Positions 44,686-54,299 of a stretch of DNA of 64,000 nt are shown here, piece by piece. The position numbers were made by a program, and so were the translations under genes. Below the pieces are notes generated by a model. The model saw nothing but the letters and a program-made list of their open reading frames with translations, was not told where the DNA came from and ran no database searches. The DNA comes from Scybalousia_A sp052170555. GTDB taxonomy: Bacteria > Bacteroidota > Bacteroidia > Bacteroidales > P3. Positions within the stretch are counted from its first letter, which is position 1, and the number at the start of each line of letters is the position of its first letter. The DNA is taken from positions 124,001 to 188,000 of the forward strand of contig JBQNAI010000004.1 in the NCBI GenBank assembly GCA_052170555.1. Direction: 5' to 3'.

Positions 44686-46476
44686 ATGATAAATCAGTTG
44701 ATTAAACAGGCGGTAAGCGAAAGTTTAAGAACATTGTATAGTGTAGAAATTGTAAGTGAAGATATAGAATTGCAGCCTACAAAGAAGGAATTTGAGGGAG
44801 ATATAACTCTTGTGGTATTTCCTTTTGTAAAATTTGCGAAGAAAAAACCTGAAGAGGCTGCACAGCAGATAGGAGAGGCAGTACAACAAAAAATAGAATG
44901 GATAAGTTCGTTTAATGTTATCAAAGGATTCTTGAACTTTGTTATCAGTGATCAATATTGGATAAAATTTTTGAATGATAATAAATGTCAAAGAGGTTTT
45001 GGTACAGTTAACAATACCGGCAACAAGCCAATTGTAATAGAATATTCATCTCCAAATACTAACAAACCATTACATTTAGGACATATTCGCAATAATCTTT
45101 TAGGATGGAGTGTTTCACAGATATTGAAGGCAAATGGGGAAAATGTTAAGATGGTTAACTTAGTCAATGATAGAGGAATACATATTTGTAAGAGCATGGT
45201 AGCTTGGCAACACTTCGCTATGGGAGAAACTCCTGCTAGTTCACAACAAAAAGGTGACCACTTAGTTGGGAAATATTACGTATTATTTGACAGACAATAT
45301 AAAAAAGAAATAGCAGAGTTAATAGAAAGAGGAATGGATGAACAGTCTGCAAAAAGAGAAGCTCCTATGATGAAAGAGGCTCAACAAATGCTTGTCAAAT
45401 GGGAGCAAGGCGATAAAGAGGTTAGGGACTTGTGGCAAAAAATGAATGGTTGGGTTTATGACGGATTTAACCAGACTTATTCTAGATTAGGAATTAGTTT
45501 TGATAAAATATACTACGAATCTCAAACTTATACATTGGGAAAATCTTTAGTTGAACAAGGATTGGATAAGGGGGTGTTTTATAGACGGGAAGACGGGAGC
45601 GTTTGGATAGATTTGACAGAAGATGGACTTGATCAGAAATTGTTGTTGCGTGGTGACGGGACCAGTGTTTATATGACGCAAGATTTGGGAACTGCAACTT
45701 TGCGACACAATGATTTTGACTCGGATAAACTGGTTTATGTGGTTGGTAATGAACAAATCTACCACTTTCAGGTGCTTAAAAAGATAATGGAACGACTTGG
45801 ATGCCTTTGGGCGAAAGATATTTACCACCTTTCTTATGGTATGGTGGAATTGCCTAACGGTAAGATGAAGTCTCGTGAGGGCACAGTGGTAGATGCAGAC
45901 GATTTAATGCAAGATATGTATCTTGAAGCTAAGAAAATAAGTGAAGAGCATGGGAAAAATCAAAATATGTCTGCCGATGAATTGGATAGATTGTATAATG
46001 TGTTGGCTATCGGAGCATTAAAATATTTTATATTGAAAGTTGATCCAACCAAAACCATGCTTTTTGACCCACAAGAGAGTATAGATTTCAATGGCAACAC
46101 TGGTCCGTTTATTCAATATACTTATGCTCGTATCTGCTCTATTGTTCGTAAAGCGAAAGAGGAGAATATTGAAGTTGAAAACTTAAATATATCGGATAAT
46201 ATAAAACTTAACAATAAGGAAAAGGAAGTTATAAAGAATATAATCATGTTTCCTGTTGTTATCAAAGAAGCGGCAAAGAGTTATTCTCCCTCTTTGGTTG
46301 CTAACTTTGTGTATAATTTAGCTAAATCGTTTAATGGATTTTACCAAGATAACAGTATATTGAAGCAAGATAATATACAAATCAAGCAAATGAGAGTTTG
46401 TTTGGCATATTTCACAAGTGAAGTTATTAAGACGGCTATGAATTTACTTGGAATAGAAGTTCCCAATAGAATGTAG
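44686..46476 (+). CDS. argS: Arginyl-tRNA synthetase
   Basis: This class I synthetase charges tRNA-Arg in the cytoplasm. The 596-residue sequence has the N-terminal additional domain (1-110), the HIGH motif as HLGHIRNN in SSPNTNKPLHLGH, the catalytic domain with GVFYRREDGSVWIDL, the KMSKS equivalent MKSREGTVVDADDL, and the helical anticodon-binding domain ending MNLLGIEVPNRM. It leads a run of four co-directional genes (argS, clpS, nfeD, floA) with gaps of 18, 50 and 36 bases, though their functions are unrelated. Confidence 0.96.
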   Translation: MINQLIKQAVSESLRTLYSVEIVSEDIELQPTKKEFEGDITLVVFPFVKFAKKKPEEAAQQIGEAVQQKIEWISSFNVIKGFLNFVISDQYWIKFLNDNKCQRGFGTVNNTGNKPIVIEYSSPNTNKPLHLGHIRNNLLGWSVSQILKANGENVKMVNLVNDRGIHICKSMVAWQHFAMGETPASSQQKGDHLVGKYYVLFDRQYKKEIAELIERGMDEQSAKREAPMMKEAQQMLVKWEQGDKEVRDLWQKMNGWVYDGFNQTYSRLGISFDKIYYESQTYTLGKSLVEQGLDKGVFYRREDGSVWIDLTEDGLDQKLLLRGDGTSVYMTQDLGTATLRHNDFDSDKLVYVVGNEQIYHFQVLKKIMERLGCLWAKDIYHLSYGMVELPNGKMKSREGTVVDADDLMQDMYLEAKKISEEHGKNQNMSADELDRLYNVLAIGALKYFILKVDPTKTMLFDPQESIDFNGNTGPFIQYTYARICSIVRKAKEENIEVENLNISDNIKLNNKEKEVIKNIIMFPVVIKEAAKSYSPSLVANFVYNLAKSFNGFYQDNSILKQDNIQIKQMRVCLAYFTSEVIKTAMNLLGIEVPNRM

Positions 46477-46494
46477 TAAAAAACAAGATGTATT

Positions 46495-46770
46495 ATGGCA
46501 AATAGAACGGAGGATGAGGGCATTATATGTCTGGAAAAAATAAGAGAAGGTGGTAATGAGTTGATTGTTTACAACGATGATATACATACGTTTGATTATG
46601 TTATAGATTGTTTGGTTAAGGTTTGCAAACTGTCTCAACAACAGGCTATAACTTGCACTAATATCATACATTATAAAGGACTTTGCACCGTTAAACATGG
46701 TTCATACGATGAATTATTTCATATGAGTGTTGCTTTGGATGAAAAAGATTTGAAAAACGAAATAAGATAA
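46495..46770 (+). CDS. clpS: ClpS-like protease adaptor
   Basis: This is a 91-residue protein. ELIVYNDDIHTFDYVIDCLVKVC is replaced in part by variations but keeps the order YNDDxHTFDYVI that forms the N-degron pocket; QQAITCTNIIHYKGLC and HGSYDEL follow as in ClpS. ClpS presents proteins with N-terminal aromatic or leucine residues to ClpA/ClpC-ClpP. No ClpA/C or ClpP lies in the window. It follows argS by 18 bases. Confidence 0.88.
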   Translation: MANRTEDEGIICLEKIREGGNELIVYNDDIHTFDYVIDCLVKVCKLSQQQAITCTNIIHYKGLCTVKHGSYDELFHMSVALDEKDLKNEIR

Positions 46771-46820
46771 AATATAATAATTCAAAAATAATATATAACA
46801 ATTAAAAAGAAACAGTACTT

Positions 46821-47282
46821 ATGGAATTGATTTTTATAATTATATTGCTTGTCGTTGGCATGGCATTAATCATATTGGAACTTGTTGCCATACCCGGTAC
46901 CACTATTTCAGGGATTGTCGGATTATGTCTAACTGTTTGGGGATTGGTAAAAGTATTTACAGAGTATGGAGTGTTATACGGAGGAGTCCTTACAACATTG
47001 GATGTAATATTTTGTGTGGTGTTGTTTATTTGGAGTTTGAAAACAAAAACGTGGAAACGATTCGCCCAAAAAGAAGAAATATCTTCCAGAGTAAATCAAA
47101 TAGAGATACCAATAAGGGTGGGCGACAAAGGTAAAACGATAACAAGACTAGCTCCTATGGGAACAGCTTTGATAAATAATGAAAGAATAGAGGTGTATAC
47201 TTCGACTTCCTTTGTTTATCCTAATACAGATATAGAAGTTGAACAAGTAGAGGGTAATAAAATTAGAGTTAAACCCTTATAA
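46821..47282 (+). CDS. NfeD-like membrane protein
   Basis: This is a 153-residue protein. Three hydrophobic segments (about 2-22, 27-45 and 50-75) are followed by a C-terminal OB-fold with GDKGKTITRLAPMGTALINNERIEVYT. This is the short NfeD form that accompanies flotillin-like proteins; it is placed 36 bases before floA and the pair is likely co-translated. It probably supports membrane microdomain organisation; the exact biochemical role is not known. Confidence 0.9.
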   Translation: MELIFIIILLVVGMALIILELVAIPGTTISGIVGLCLTVWGLVKVFTEYGVLYGGVLTTLDVIFCVVLFIWSLKTKTWKRFAQKEEISSRVNQIEIPIRVGDKGKTITRLAPMGTALINNERIEVYTSTSFVYPNTDIEVEQVEGNKIRVKPL

Positions 47283-47318
47283 AAATATATCGATTAACAA
47301 ATAAAATTAAAAAACATC

Positions 47319-48284
47319 ATGAGTTTTACAATTATTTCAGTGGTAGTAGTACTTTGTATAGTCTTTCTATCTATTTTTCTTTACCTTATACCGGTAAATC
47401 TTTGGTTTCAATGTGTACTAAATGGAGTAAGAATTTCATTACTTCAATTGATGTTTATGCGTTGGCGAAAAGTTCCTCCTGCTGTTATAGTTACAGCAAT
47501 GATTAATTCTAAAAAAGCAGGATTGAATCTTAGTAGCGATTTATTGGAGGCCCACTATCTTGCAGGTGGACATGTACAAAGAGTAGTAAATGCTTTAATT
47601 AGTGCAGACAAAGCTAATATTCCTCTAGATTTCAAAGCTGCTACTGCAATAGATTTGGCAGGTAGAGATGTATTTGAAGCAGTACAAATGTCTGTCAATC
47701 CAAAAGTTATAAACACTCCTAATGTAGCTGCCGTTGCACGCAATGGTATTCAATTGATAGTTAAAGCAAGAGTAACTGTTCGTGCAAACATTAAACAGTT
47801 AGTTGGAGGTGCCGGAGAGGAAACCATTTTGGCACGTGTTGGAGAGGGTATTGTTACCTCTATTGGTAGTGCAGAATCCCATGCTTTTGTATTGGAGAAT
47901 CCAGACTCCATATCCAAGGTTGTTTTAGCAAAAGGGTTGGATACTGGAACAGCATTTGAGATATTATCTATTGATATTGCAGACATAGATGTAGGAAAGA
48001 ATATCGGAGCAGAGCTACAAATGGATCAGGCTAATGCAGATAAAAATATAGCTCAGGCAAAAGCAGAAGAGAGACGCTCTATGGCTGTGGCAGCAGAACA
48101 AGAGATGAAAGCAAAGGCTCAGGAAATGAGAGCAAAAGTAATAGAGGCAGAGGCTGAAGTGCCATTGGCTATGGCAGAAGCTTTCCGTAGTGGTAATCTG
48201 GGCATTATGGATTATTACAAGATGAAGAATATTCAAGCAGATACAGATATGAGAGAATCTATCAGTAAAGATTCAGGTGTTTAA
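47319..48284 (+). CDS. floA: Flotillin-like scaffold protein FloA
   Basis: This is a 321-residue protein with an N-terminal membrane hairpin (about 4-25), an SPFH-type domain with LLEAHYLAGGHVQRVVNAL, a glycine-rich turn KQLVGGAGEETILARVGEG and an Ala/Glu-rich coiled coil (QAKAEERRSMAVAAEQEM) towards the end. FloA forms lipid microdomains on the inner face of the membrane. Sequence and length match the UPF0365 family. It is the last gene of the argS-clpS-nfeD-floA run and is followed by a repeat-type hairpin. Confidence 0.94.
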   Translation: MSFTIISVVVVLCIVFLSIFLYLIPVNLWFQCVLNGVRISLLQLMFMRWRKVPPAVIVTAMINSKKAGLNLSSDLLEAHYLAGGHVQRVVNALISADKANIPLDFKAATAIDLAGRDVFEAVQMSVNPKVINTPNVAAVARNGIQLIVKARVTVRANIKQLVGGAGEETILARVGEGIVTSIGSAESHAFVLENPDSISKVVLAKGLDTGTAFEILSIDIADIDVGKNIGAELQMDQANADKNIAQAKAEERRSMAVAAEQEMKAKAQEMRAKVIEAEAEVPLAMAEAFRSGNLGIMDYYKMKNIQADTDMRESISKDSGV

Positions 48285-48340
48285 TGTATAGATAATTTTT
48301 ACTATTCACTATTTGTGTATGTATGAATGGTGAAATGTAG

Positions 48341-48425
48341 ATTAAAATGCCCTTTTTGTAAAATTAAAGTGTGACATTATTTAATTCTTTTCTTACTTTA
48401 ATTTTCTGAAAAGGCATTTTAATTT
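48341..48425. repeat. Intergenic element downstream of floA
   Basis: Outer arms ATTAAAATGCC and GGCATTTTAAT pair perfectly; inside lie AAATTAAAGTGTGACATTA and TTAATTCTTTTCTTACTTTA, words of the element family. T-rich on the plus strand after it. Likely terminator of the floA operon. Confidence 0.7.
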
Positions 48426-48567
48426 TTGTTTATTGTTTGTTAGTTATGTAGAATATTTTAAAATTTTCCAACTCGGAGATTTTAAATAAGTATTTCAATG
48501 TATATGTCTTTTGTATATTCATTTTATACTTATTAATAATAGAGACCTAATATAAAAGTTTATTAAC

Positions 48568-49133
48568 TTGAAAAAGATCATTGTATTTGCTTTGTGTTTG
48601 CATATTTTTGCGATAGCTAACAGTCAAAAAGGATTGTATCACAATAGATTTGTGGTTAAAGAAACAGGGACTGACCATACTTTTGTTCTGAATAGCGGAC
48701 TTAATATTATGGACAAAAATAAGGGGTTGTTATACAGCAAGATTAAAAGAATACCTGTTGTTTTGTATTGTGAATTTGGGTCCAATAAATTTTTATATGG
48801 AAAATTTGTTTATGTCAATTTTGCTTTTACTCCCCCGAAACTATCAAAGTTTTGGATAATGGGATGATGGGAAGTATGAATTACTCTGTTAAAGGTACGC
48901 TACATTAATGCCTTGCAACTTTTTCATTAGGTTTAATTGATGATATCCGCAAAGGTCATAGAATACAAGTGAGTATATCCATAGGAAGTATGTTTATTGC
49001 ATAAAATAACGAAATTACGATGCCGATGTATTACAACGAAAAGCAGAATACGATGGGTTATTTGGCAAGTATGGATTGTTTAACTTATTCTTTGAATAGT
49101 ACTTTGGGAAGGAGATTTTGTGAAAAAGAATAG
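48568..49133 (+). pseudogene. Decayed secreted or outer-membrane protein gene
   Basis: A TTG start opens a signal peptide (KKIIVFALCLHIFAIANSQ) and about 90 residues. At the C5 run near 48833 the coding continues in another frame with TIKVLDNGMMGSMNYSVKGT, is stopped by TAA, goes on in the same frame with CLATFSLGLIDDIRKGHRIQ, is stopped again by TAA, and ends EKE at 49133. One frameshift and two stops break it. Short alternating strands suggest a beta-barrel or beta-sandwich protein. The family was not recognised. Confidence 0.6.
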
Positions 49134-49353
49134 ATATAAATTCTAACCTATTGTTTATTTTGCATTTTATAAATAAAAATGTAAAATAATAATTATTACT
49201 AATTTATGAGTAACCTAAAAAAAAGGATTACATAGATTTCTTTGTTAAAATATTGCAGTCAAGTTTGATAAAGTTAATGGCATAAAATATTATGTTTATT
49301 GTAAGAGATATAAAGTCCGCAATAATGTATTTGAAACCTATTATAAAAAAAAC
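49134..49353. other. Intergenic stretch with weak coding remnants
   Basis: A plus-strand frame with KFDKVNGIKYYVYCKRYKV (about 49257-49320) looks protein-like but has no start and is interrupted. It may be a further remnant linked to the decayed gene at 48568. Otherwise AT-rich and empty. Confidence 0.3.
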
Positions 49354-49388
49354 AAAGCGACAGTAAAATCAAAAATTGCTGTCGCTTT
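49354..49388 (-). terminator. Terminator hairpin of gcvP
   Basis: Perfect 10-bp arms AAAGCGACAG and CTGTCGCTTT with a 15-base loop, 59 bases past the gcvP stop. Confidence 0.75.
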
Positions 49389-49447
49389 ACTCTGTTTATT
49401 TTAGTTTTATTTTGCTTTTGTTACATATATTTTCTTTATATATAGAT

Positions 49448-52285
49448 TTACTCATCCCAAGATATGACAAGATTCCTATCACCGTAGGCATCATCTACCT
49501 TACCACAGCCAGGCCAATATTTATCATTGTGAGGCATAGGGAAAGCTGCCATTTGACGTGTATAAGGACGGTCCCAATTGTCTGCACATACGACCTGCAT
49601 GGTATGAGGTGCATTCATAACCACATTGTTTTCTTTTGTATATTTACCGTCTTCAATATCTTGGATTTCCTTTCTTATTTGAATTAAAGCATCACACAGA
49701 CGGTCCAGTTCACTTAGAGGTTCGCTTTCTGTTGGTTCTATCATAAGAGTACCATGCACAGGGAAAGCAACCGTAGGTGCGTGGAAACCATAATCCATTA
49801 AACGTTTGGCAATGTCACCACACTGAACACCTGAGGAAAGAGAGAATTGATTGCAATCAAGGATAAATTCATGAGCACACATTCCCTTAGCACCTGTATA
49901 AAGTATGTTATATGTTTTCTCTAATCTTACCCTCATATAGTTAGCATTAAGAATTGCATACTCTGTTGCTGTTTTCAATCCATCGCGACCCAGCATCATT
50001 AGGTATGCGTATGATATTGGGAATAACATTGCCGAACCAAAACCGGCACCAGCCACAGGAGAACCTTTTTTACCTCCCGTTTGGGTTATGGAATGGTTAG
50101 GAAGATAGTCCACCAACTCTTTTGAACACGCTATTGGACCAACTCCCGGACCTCCACCACCATGAGGCATGGCAAAAGTTTTGTGAAGATTTAGATGACA
50201 TACGTCAGCACCCATATAGCCTGGACTCGTAAGACCTACCTGTGCATTCATATTTGCACCATCCATATAAACTAATCCTCCATTCTGATGGATAATCTCT
50301 ATAATCTCTAAAATTTTTTCTTCAAACACACCGTGTGTAGATGGATATGTTATCATCAGACAAGAAAGTTTATCTTTGTTTTCTTCCGCCTTTTGTTTCA
50401 AATCTTCAATATCAATTTCACCGTCAGCAGTTGATTTAACAACTAATATTTCCATACCGGCCATAGCTGCAGAAGCAGGATTAGTTCCATGAGCTGAGGC
50501 GGGAATCAAACAAACCGTGCGGTGAGTCATACCTTTATCACATTGATAATTACGAATAGTTGAAAGACCAGCATATTCTCCCGCAGCACCTGAATTGGGT
50601 TGGAAACTAACTTTCGCAAAACCTGTAACCTTACAAAGAATATCATTCATATTATTAATCATCTCCAAATACCCTTCTGTCTGATCAGCAGGTGCAAAAG
50701 GATGTATTGAGGTAAATTCTGACCAAGTAAAAGGTATCATTTCCATTGCAGCATTCAACTTCATGGTACAAGATCCTAACGGTATCATTGCACGATTTAA
50801 TGATAAATCTTTTACCTCCAATTTTTTCAAATAACGCATCATTTCGGTTTCCGAACGATACAAACGGAAGACCTTTTGAGTCAAATAATTGCTTTGACGT
50901 TTAAGTCCCCCCACAATAATGTTTGATTGAGCAATCTCTTTGATTTCCTTTGCTTCCTTGCCACTAACAGTGGCAAATATTTCTAAAATTTCATTAACAT
51001 CTAAAAGTGATGTAGTTTCATCCAAAGCTATTGAAATAGTATTATTGTCTATTTGATTGAAATTCATCTTGTGTTTCAAAGCTTCCTTTAATACTTCCGT
51101 ACTATTCACAGGGGTAGAAAAACGAACAGTGTCAAAATAAACTTTGTTCAATTGATTGAAACCATATTGGCTAGCACCTTGAACAAGAGTGAATGCGAGG
51201 TTATGTATTTGCTCGGCAATTGCTTTAATACCCTCTTGACCGTGATAAGCTGCATATTGACCTGCGACAATAGCCATCAGAGCTGTTGCCGTGCATATGT
51301 TGGATGTAGCTTTATCCCTTTTTATGTGCTGTTCCCTTGTTTGAAGTGCTAAACGGAATGCTTTATTGCCCTGTTGGTCTACTGTAAGACCTATAATTCT
51401 TCCCGGAATATTTCTTTTAAACTCATCACTACAAGCCATAAAAGCAGCACTGGGACCACCAAAGCCCATAGGATTACCAAATCTCTGTGCAGTACCCGTA
51501 ACAGCATCAGCACCAATTTCTCCCGGAGCAACCAATAAAGCTAAGGATAATAAATCTGTACTGACTGCAACTTTCAATCCATGTTTGTGAGCATTTGCTA
51601 TGAATTTTGTATAATCTTCTATTTCACCGAAACAGTTAGGATACTGTACTATTGCACCAAAGAAACAATTGTCTAAATTGATAGATTTAGCGTCACCAAT
51701 AACTAATTCAATGTTCTTTGGTAAGGCACGAGTTTTGATTACATCTATACACTGTATGAATAAGTTTTCGTCAATAAAAAACTTATTTACATTATCTTTT
51801 ACTTGTTGGCGAGAACGTGAGTAATAGAACATAAGCATTGCCTCTGCGTCAGCGGTAGCTTCATCAAGCAAAGAACAATTGGCTAACGGCATTGCCGTTA
51901 GTGATGCAATGAGAGTTTGAAATGTAAATAAAGCCTCTAAGCGTCCCTGTGAAATTTCCGCTTGATAGGGAGTGTAGGAAGTATACCAACCAGGATTTTC
52001 CAAAATATTGCGTTGCAAAACTGCAGGTAAGATAGTATTGTAATATCCCATGCCTATATAAGAACGATATACCTTATTTTTGGACGCAATAGCTTTGATA
52101 TGATTGAAATATTCATATTCGTTCATGCCAAGAGGCAAATCTAAGTCCTTTTTCAATCTAATCTGCTGTGGAATCGTTTTGTCAATTAACTCCTCAATAG
52201 ATTCAACACCTATTGTTTCAAGCATCTTTTTTACGTCTTCGGCTTGCGGACCATTATGACGCATAGCGAAATTATTTGTTATCAT
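49448..52285 (-). CDS. gcvP: Glycine dehydrogenase (decarboxylating), P protein
   Basis: This PLP enzyme of the glycine cleavage system decarboxylates glycine and passes aminomethyl to the lipoyl group of GcvH. The single chain of 945 residues contains both halves that are separate subunits in some bacteria. The first half starts at FAMRHNGPQAEDVKKML; the catalytic lysine is in HLNLHKTFAMPHGGGGPG in the second half, with SAHGTNPASA and the GGKKGSPVAGAGFGSA segment around it. GcvT, GcvH and Lpd are not in the window. A TACCTTTG box (52353-52346) lies 60 bases before the start. It stands alone. Confidence 0.96.
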   Translation of the reverse strand: MITNNFAMRHNGPQAEDVKKMLETIGVESIEELIDKTIPQQIRLKKDLDLPLGMNEYEYFNHIKAIASKNKVYRSYIGMGYYNTILPAVLQRNILENPGWYTSYTPYQAEISQGRLEALFTFQTLIASLTAMPLANCSLLDEATADAEAMLMFYYSRSRQQVKDNVNKFFIDENLFIQCIDVIKTRALPKNIELVIGDAKSINLDNCFFGAIVQYPNCFGEIEDYTKFIANAHKHGLKVAVSTDLLSLALLVAPGEIGADAVTGTAQRFGNPMGFGGPSAAFMACSDEFKRNIPGRIIGLTVDQQGNKAFRLALQTREQHIKRDKATSNICTATALMAIVAGQYAAYHGQEGIKAIAEQIHNLAFTLVQGASQYGFNQLNKVYFDTVRFSTPVNSTEVLKEALKHKMNFNQIDNNTISIALDETTSLLDVNEILEIFATVSGKEAKEIKEIAQSNIIVGGLKRQSNYLTQKVFRLYRSETEMMRYLKKLEVKDLSLNRAMIPLGSCTMKLNAAMEMIPFTWSEFTSIHPFAPADQTEGYLEMINNMNDILCKVTGFAKVSFQPNSGAAGEYAGLSTIRNYQCDKGMTHRTVCLIPASAHGTNPASAAMAGMEILVVKSTADGEIDIEDLKQKAEENKDKLSCLMITYPSTHGVFEEKILEIIEIIHQNGGLVYMDGANMNAQVGLTSPGYMGADVCHLNLHKTFAMPHGGGGPGVGPIACSKELVDYLPNHSITQTGGKKGSPVAGAGFGSAMLFPISYAYLMMLGRDGLKTATEYAILNANYMRVRLEKTYNILYTGAKGMCAHEFILDCNQFSLSSGVQCGDIAKRLMDYGFHAPTVAFPVHGTLMIEPTESEPLSELDRLCDALIQIRKEIQDIEDGKYTKENNVVMNAPHTMQVVCADNWDRPYTRQMAAFPMPHNDKYWPGCGKVDDAYGDRNLVISWDE

Positions 52286-52638
52286 TATTATTAGTAATTT
52301 ATTATTATAAATCTTTTCTTAAAAAAGTCCCATATATTTAGCTTGCAAAGGTAGTATATTTTTCTTTGAATTAAGATTTTTTTTACAAATATTTATGTTT
52401 AATTTTTTCAAACTATGATTCCTTATTTTTTTCATGCTTGTTTTGATGTGTTATCAAACAATATTTTATTTTTCATTTTTTTTTAATATCTTGACCCACA
52501 AAACAACTGATATGATAATAATGAGATTTCTTTTTTGAAGTTAGAAAATCGTTTTTTAACATCAGTAAATTCTTTTTCGGAAACAATTTTACAACAGATA
52601 AATGTAGTTTTTATTAACAGTGAAAGAAAATAAAAAAA
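52286..52638. other. Divergent intergenic region, gcvP / leucyl aminopeptidase
   Basis: Holds the gcvP -7 box and a weak, decayed copy of the intergenic element near 52527-52595 (TTCTTTTTTGAAG, TAAATTCTTTTTCGG). No gene was seen. Confidence 0.4.
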
Positions 52639-52670
52639 TTTGGTTATTATAGATAAGTTTTGTAATTTTG
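52639..52670 (+). promoter_or_regulatory. Bacteroidota-type promoter for the aminopeptidase
   Basis: TTTG (52639-52642), a 20-base spacer and TAATTTTG (52663-52670). This shows that an in-frame ATG at 52640 cannot be the start; the ATG at 52736 follows. Confidence 0.7.
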
Positions 52671-52735
52671 CAGCCTTAAATATTAATAATAAAACGTTCA
52701 TAATAGATAAGTGTACGTTTATAAATTCACCCATT

Positions 52736-54193
52736 ATGATAAATATTGATAAATATACGGAAATTAAAGATAATATGTCTTTATTAATTATCTGTAATAA
52801 AGATACTTTACAACTTTCGTTAAAGTCTTACTTCAACAGTGAATATATAGATGACATAATTGCAAAGAGCAGAGAAAATAAAGAAAAATTTTTCTCTTTC
52901 AATAAATTGAATCATTATCTGACGGTTGCCATTGTTGAAGAAAAAAAAGAAGAATATAAAACGATGGAAATGTATCGTCGTTTAGGCGGTAAGATATTGA
53001 AGTACTGCGATAAACATTACATAAAAGATTTACAGATTTATTCTGCTTGTAAAAAAGAAAATATACTTTGTTTTATAGAAGGTATGCTTTTGGCATCCTA
53101 TATATTTGATGGGTACAAAACAGACCCTATGCGTTTGATTCATCCATTTGATAATCTTCATATAGTTATGAAAGATATTGATATGAAGGATATTAACGAA
53201 AAAAGAATGGTTTGTGAAGCGAGCGAAAGGGCAAGAAATTTGATTAATGAGCCTGTCATGGTAATCAATGCAGACAGTTTAGCATCTAACTTCAAATCTA
53301 TGGGAGAGGAAGTTGGTATTAGAGTAGATATCTGGAATAAAACGAAGATAGAAAAAGAAAAAATGGGAGGTCTTTTGGCTGTAAATCGTGGGAGTATTGA
53401 TTCCCCGACATTTACAATCATGGAATACAAACCTGCAAATTGCAAAAATACTGCTCCGATAATACTCGTAGGTAAAGGAATTACATATGATACGGGAGGA
53501 TTGAATATCAAGACTGGTAACTATATGAATGATATGAAAAGTGATATGGCAGGTGCAGCTACGATGGCATGTGCTTTGTATAGTGCAGCTTTATTAAAAA
53601 TCCCTCTTCATATAATAGGACTTTTCCCTGCAACCGACAACCGTCTTAACAATAATGCTTATTGTAGTGGTGATATAATAAATATGTATGATGGAACTAA
53701 CGTTGAAGTTGTTAATACTGATGCAGAGGGTAGAATGATTTTAGCAGATGCCTTGGCATATGCTAAGCAGTTCAATCCAATGTTGGTCATAGACATGGCA
53801 ACTCTTACGGGTGCTGCCTCACGAGCTATAGGTCCAATGGGAATTGTAACCATGCATAAAGATGCAGATGATTTTATAGATAGATTGAAAAATGTAGGAA
53901 ATACTGTTTATGAGCGTATTGCAGAGTTTCCTTTTTGGGAAGAGTATGATAAACTAATTGTTTCCGACATTGCAGATATTAAAAATTCAGGAGAGAGTTA
54001 CGCCGGTATGATTACAGCAGGTAAATTCCTAGCATATTTTACTGCATACCCTTATATTCATTTGGACATTGCAGGAGTAGCGATGAATGACAAAGATGAT
54101 TTTTATAGAGGGAAAGGTGCGACAGCTTATGGGTTGAGATTGATAACTGAATTCTTGAAATCATATTCCGAATCTTTGTCTATTACTTATTAA
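52736..54193 (+). CDS. M17 leucyl aminopeptidase (PepA-type)
   Basis: This is a 485-residue cytosolic di-metal aminopeptidase from the ATG at 52736, selected because the promoter lies inside the longer frame. The N-terminal half is variable. The catalytic half has GKGITYDTGGLNIKTG with the metal lysine and aspartate, MKSDMAGAA, and NTDAEGRMILADAL with the second metal site and arginine. It removes N-terminal residues from peptides, fitting the S46 peptidase as a peptide-using lifestyle. It heads the run pepA-pdxA-ligA-mtaB. Confidence 0.93.
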   Translation: MINIDKYTEIKDNMSLLIICNKDTLQLSLKSYFNSEYIDDIIAKSRENKEKFFSFNKLNHYLTVAIVEEKKEEYKTMEMYRRLGGKILKYCDKHYIKDLQIYSACKKENILCFIEGMLLASYIFDGYKTDPMRLIHPFDNLHIVMKDIDMKDINEKRMVCEASERARNLINEPVMVINADSLASNFKSMGEEVGIRVDIWNKTKIEKEKMGGLLAVNRGSIDSPTFTIMEYKPANCKNTAPIILVGKGITYDTGGLNIKTGNYMNDMKSDMAGAATMACALYSAALLKIPLHIIGLFPATDNRLNNNAYCSGDIINMYDGTNVEVVNTDAEGRMILADALAYAKQFNPMLVIDMATLTGAASRAIGPMGIVTMHKDADDFIDRLKNVGNTVYERIAEFPFWEEYDKLIVSDIADIKNSGESYAGMITAGKFLAYFTAYPYIHLDIAGVAMNDKDDFYRGKGATAYGLRLITEFLKSYSESLSITY

Positions 54194-54299
54194 AATCCTA
54201 TTAATTGAAATTAATTAATAGATCAGTAATTTACTATCGTAACAGATAATTATACATATGAAGATTTGATTTGATAGAATATTGTAAATAATCTAAATA

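Noticed and set aside
52640..52735. Longer start of the leucyl aminopeptidase
   Set aside because: The promoter boxes (52639-52670) fall inside this part, so it is not transcribed as coding sequence.
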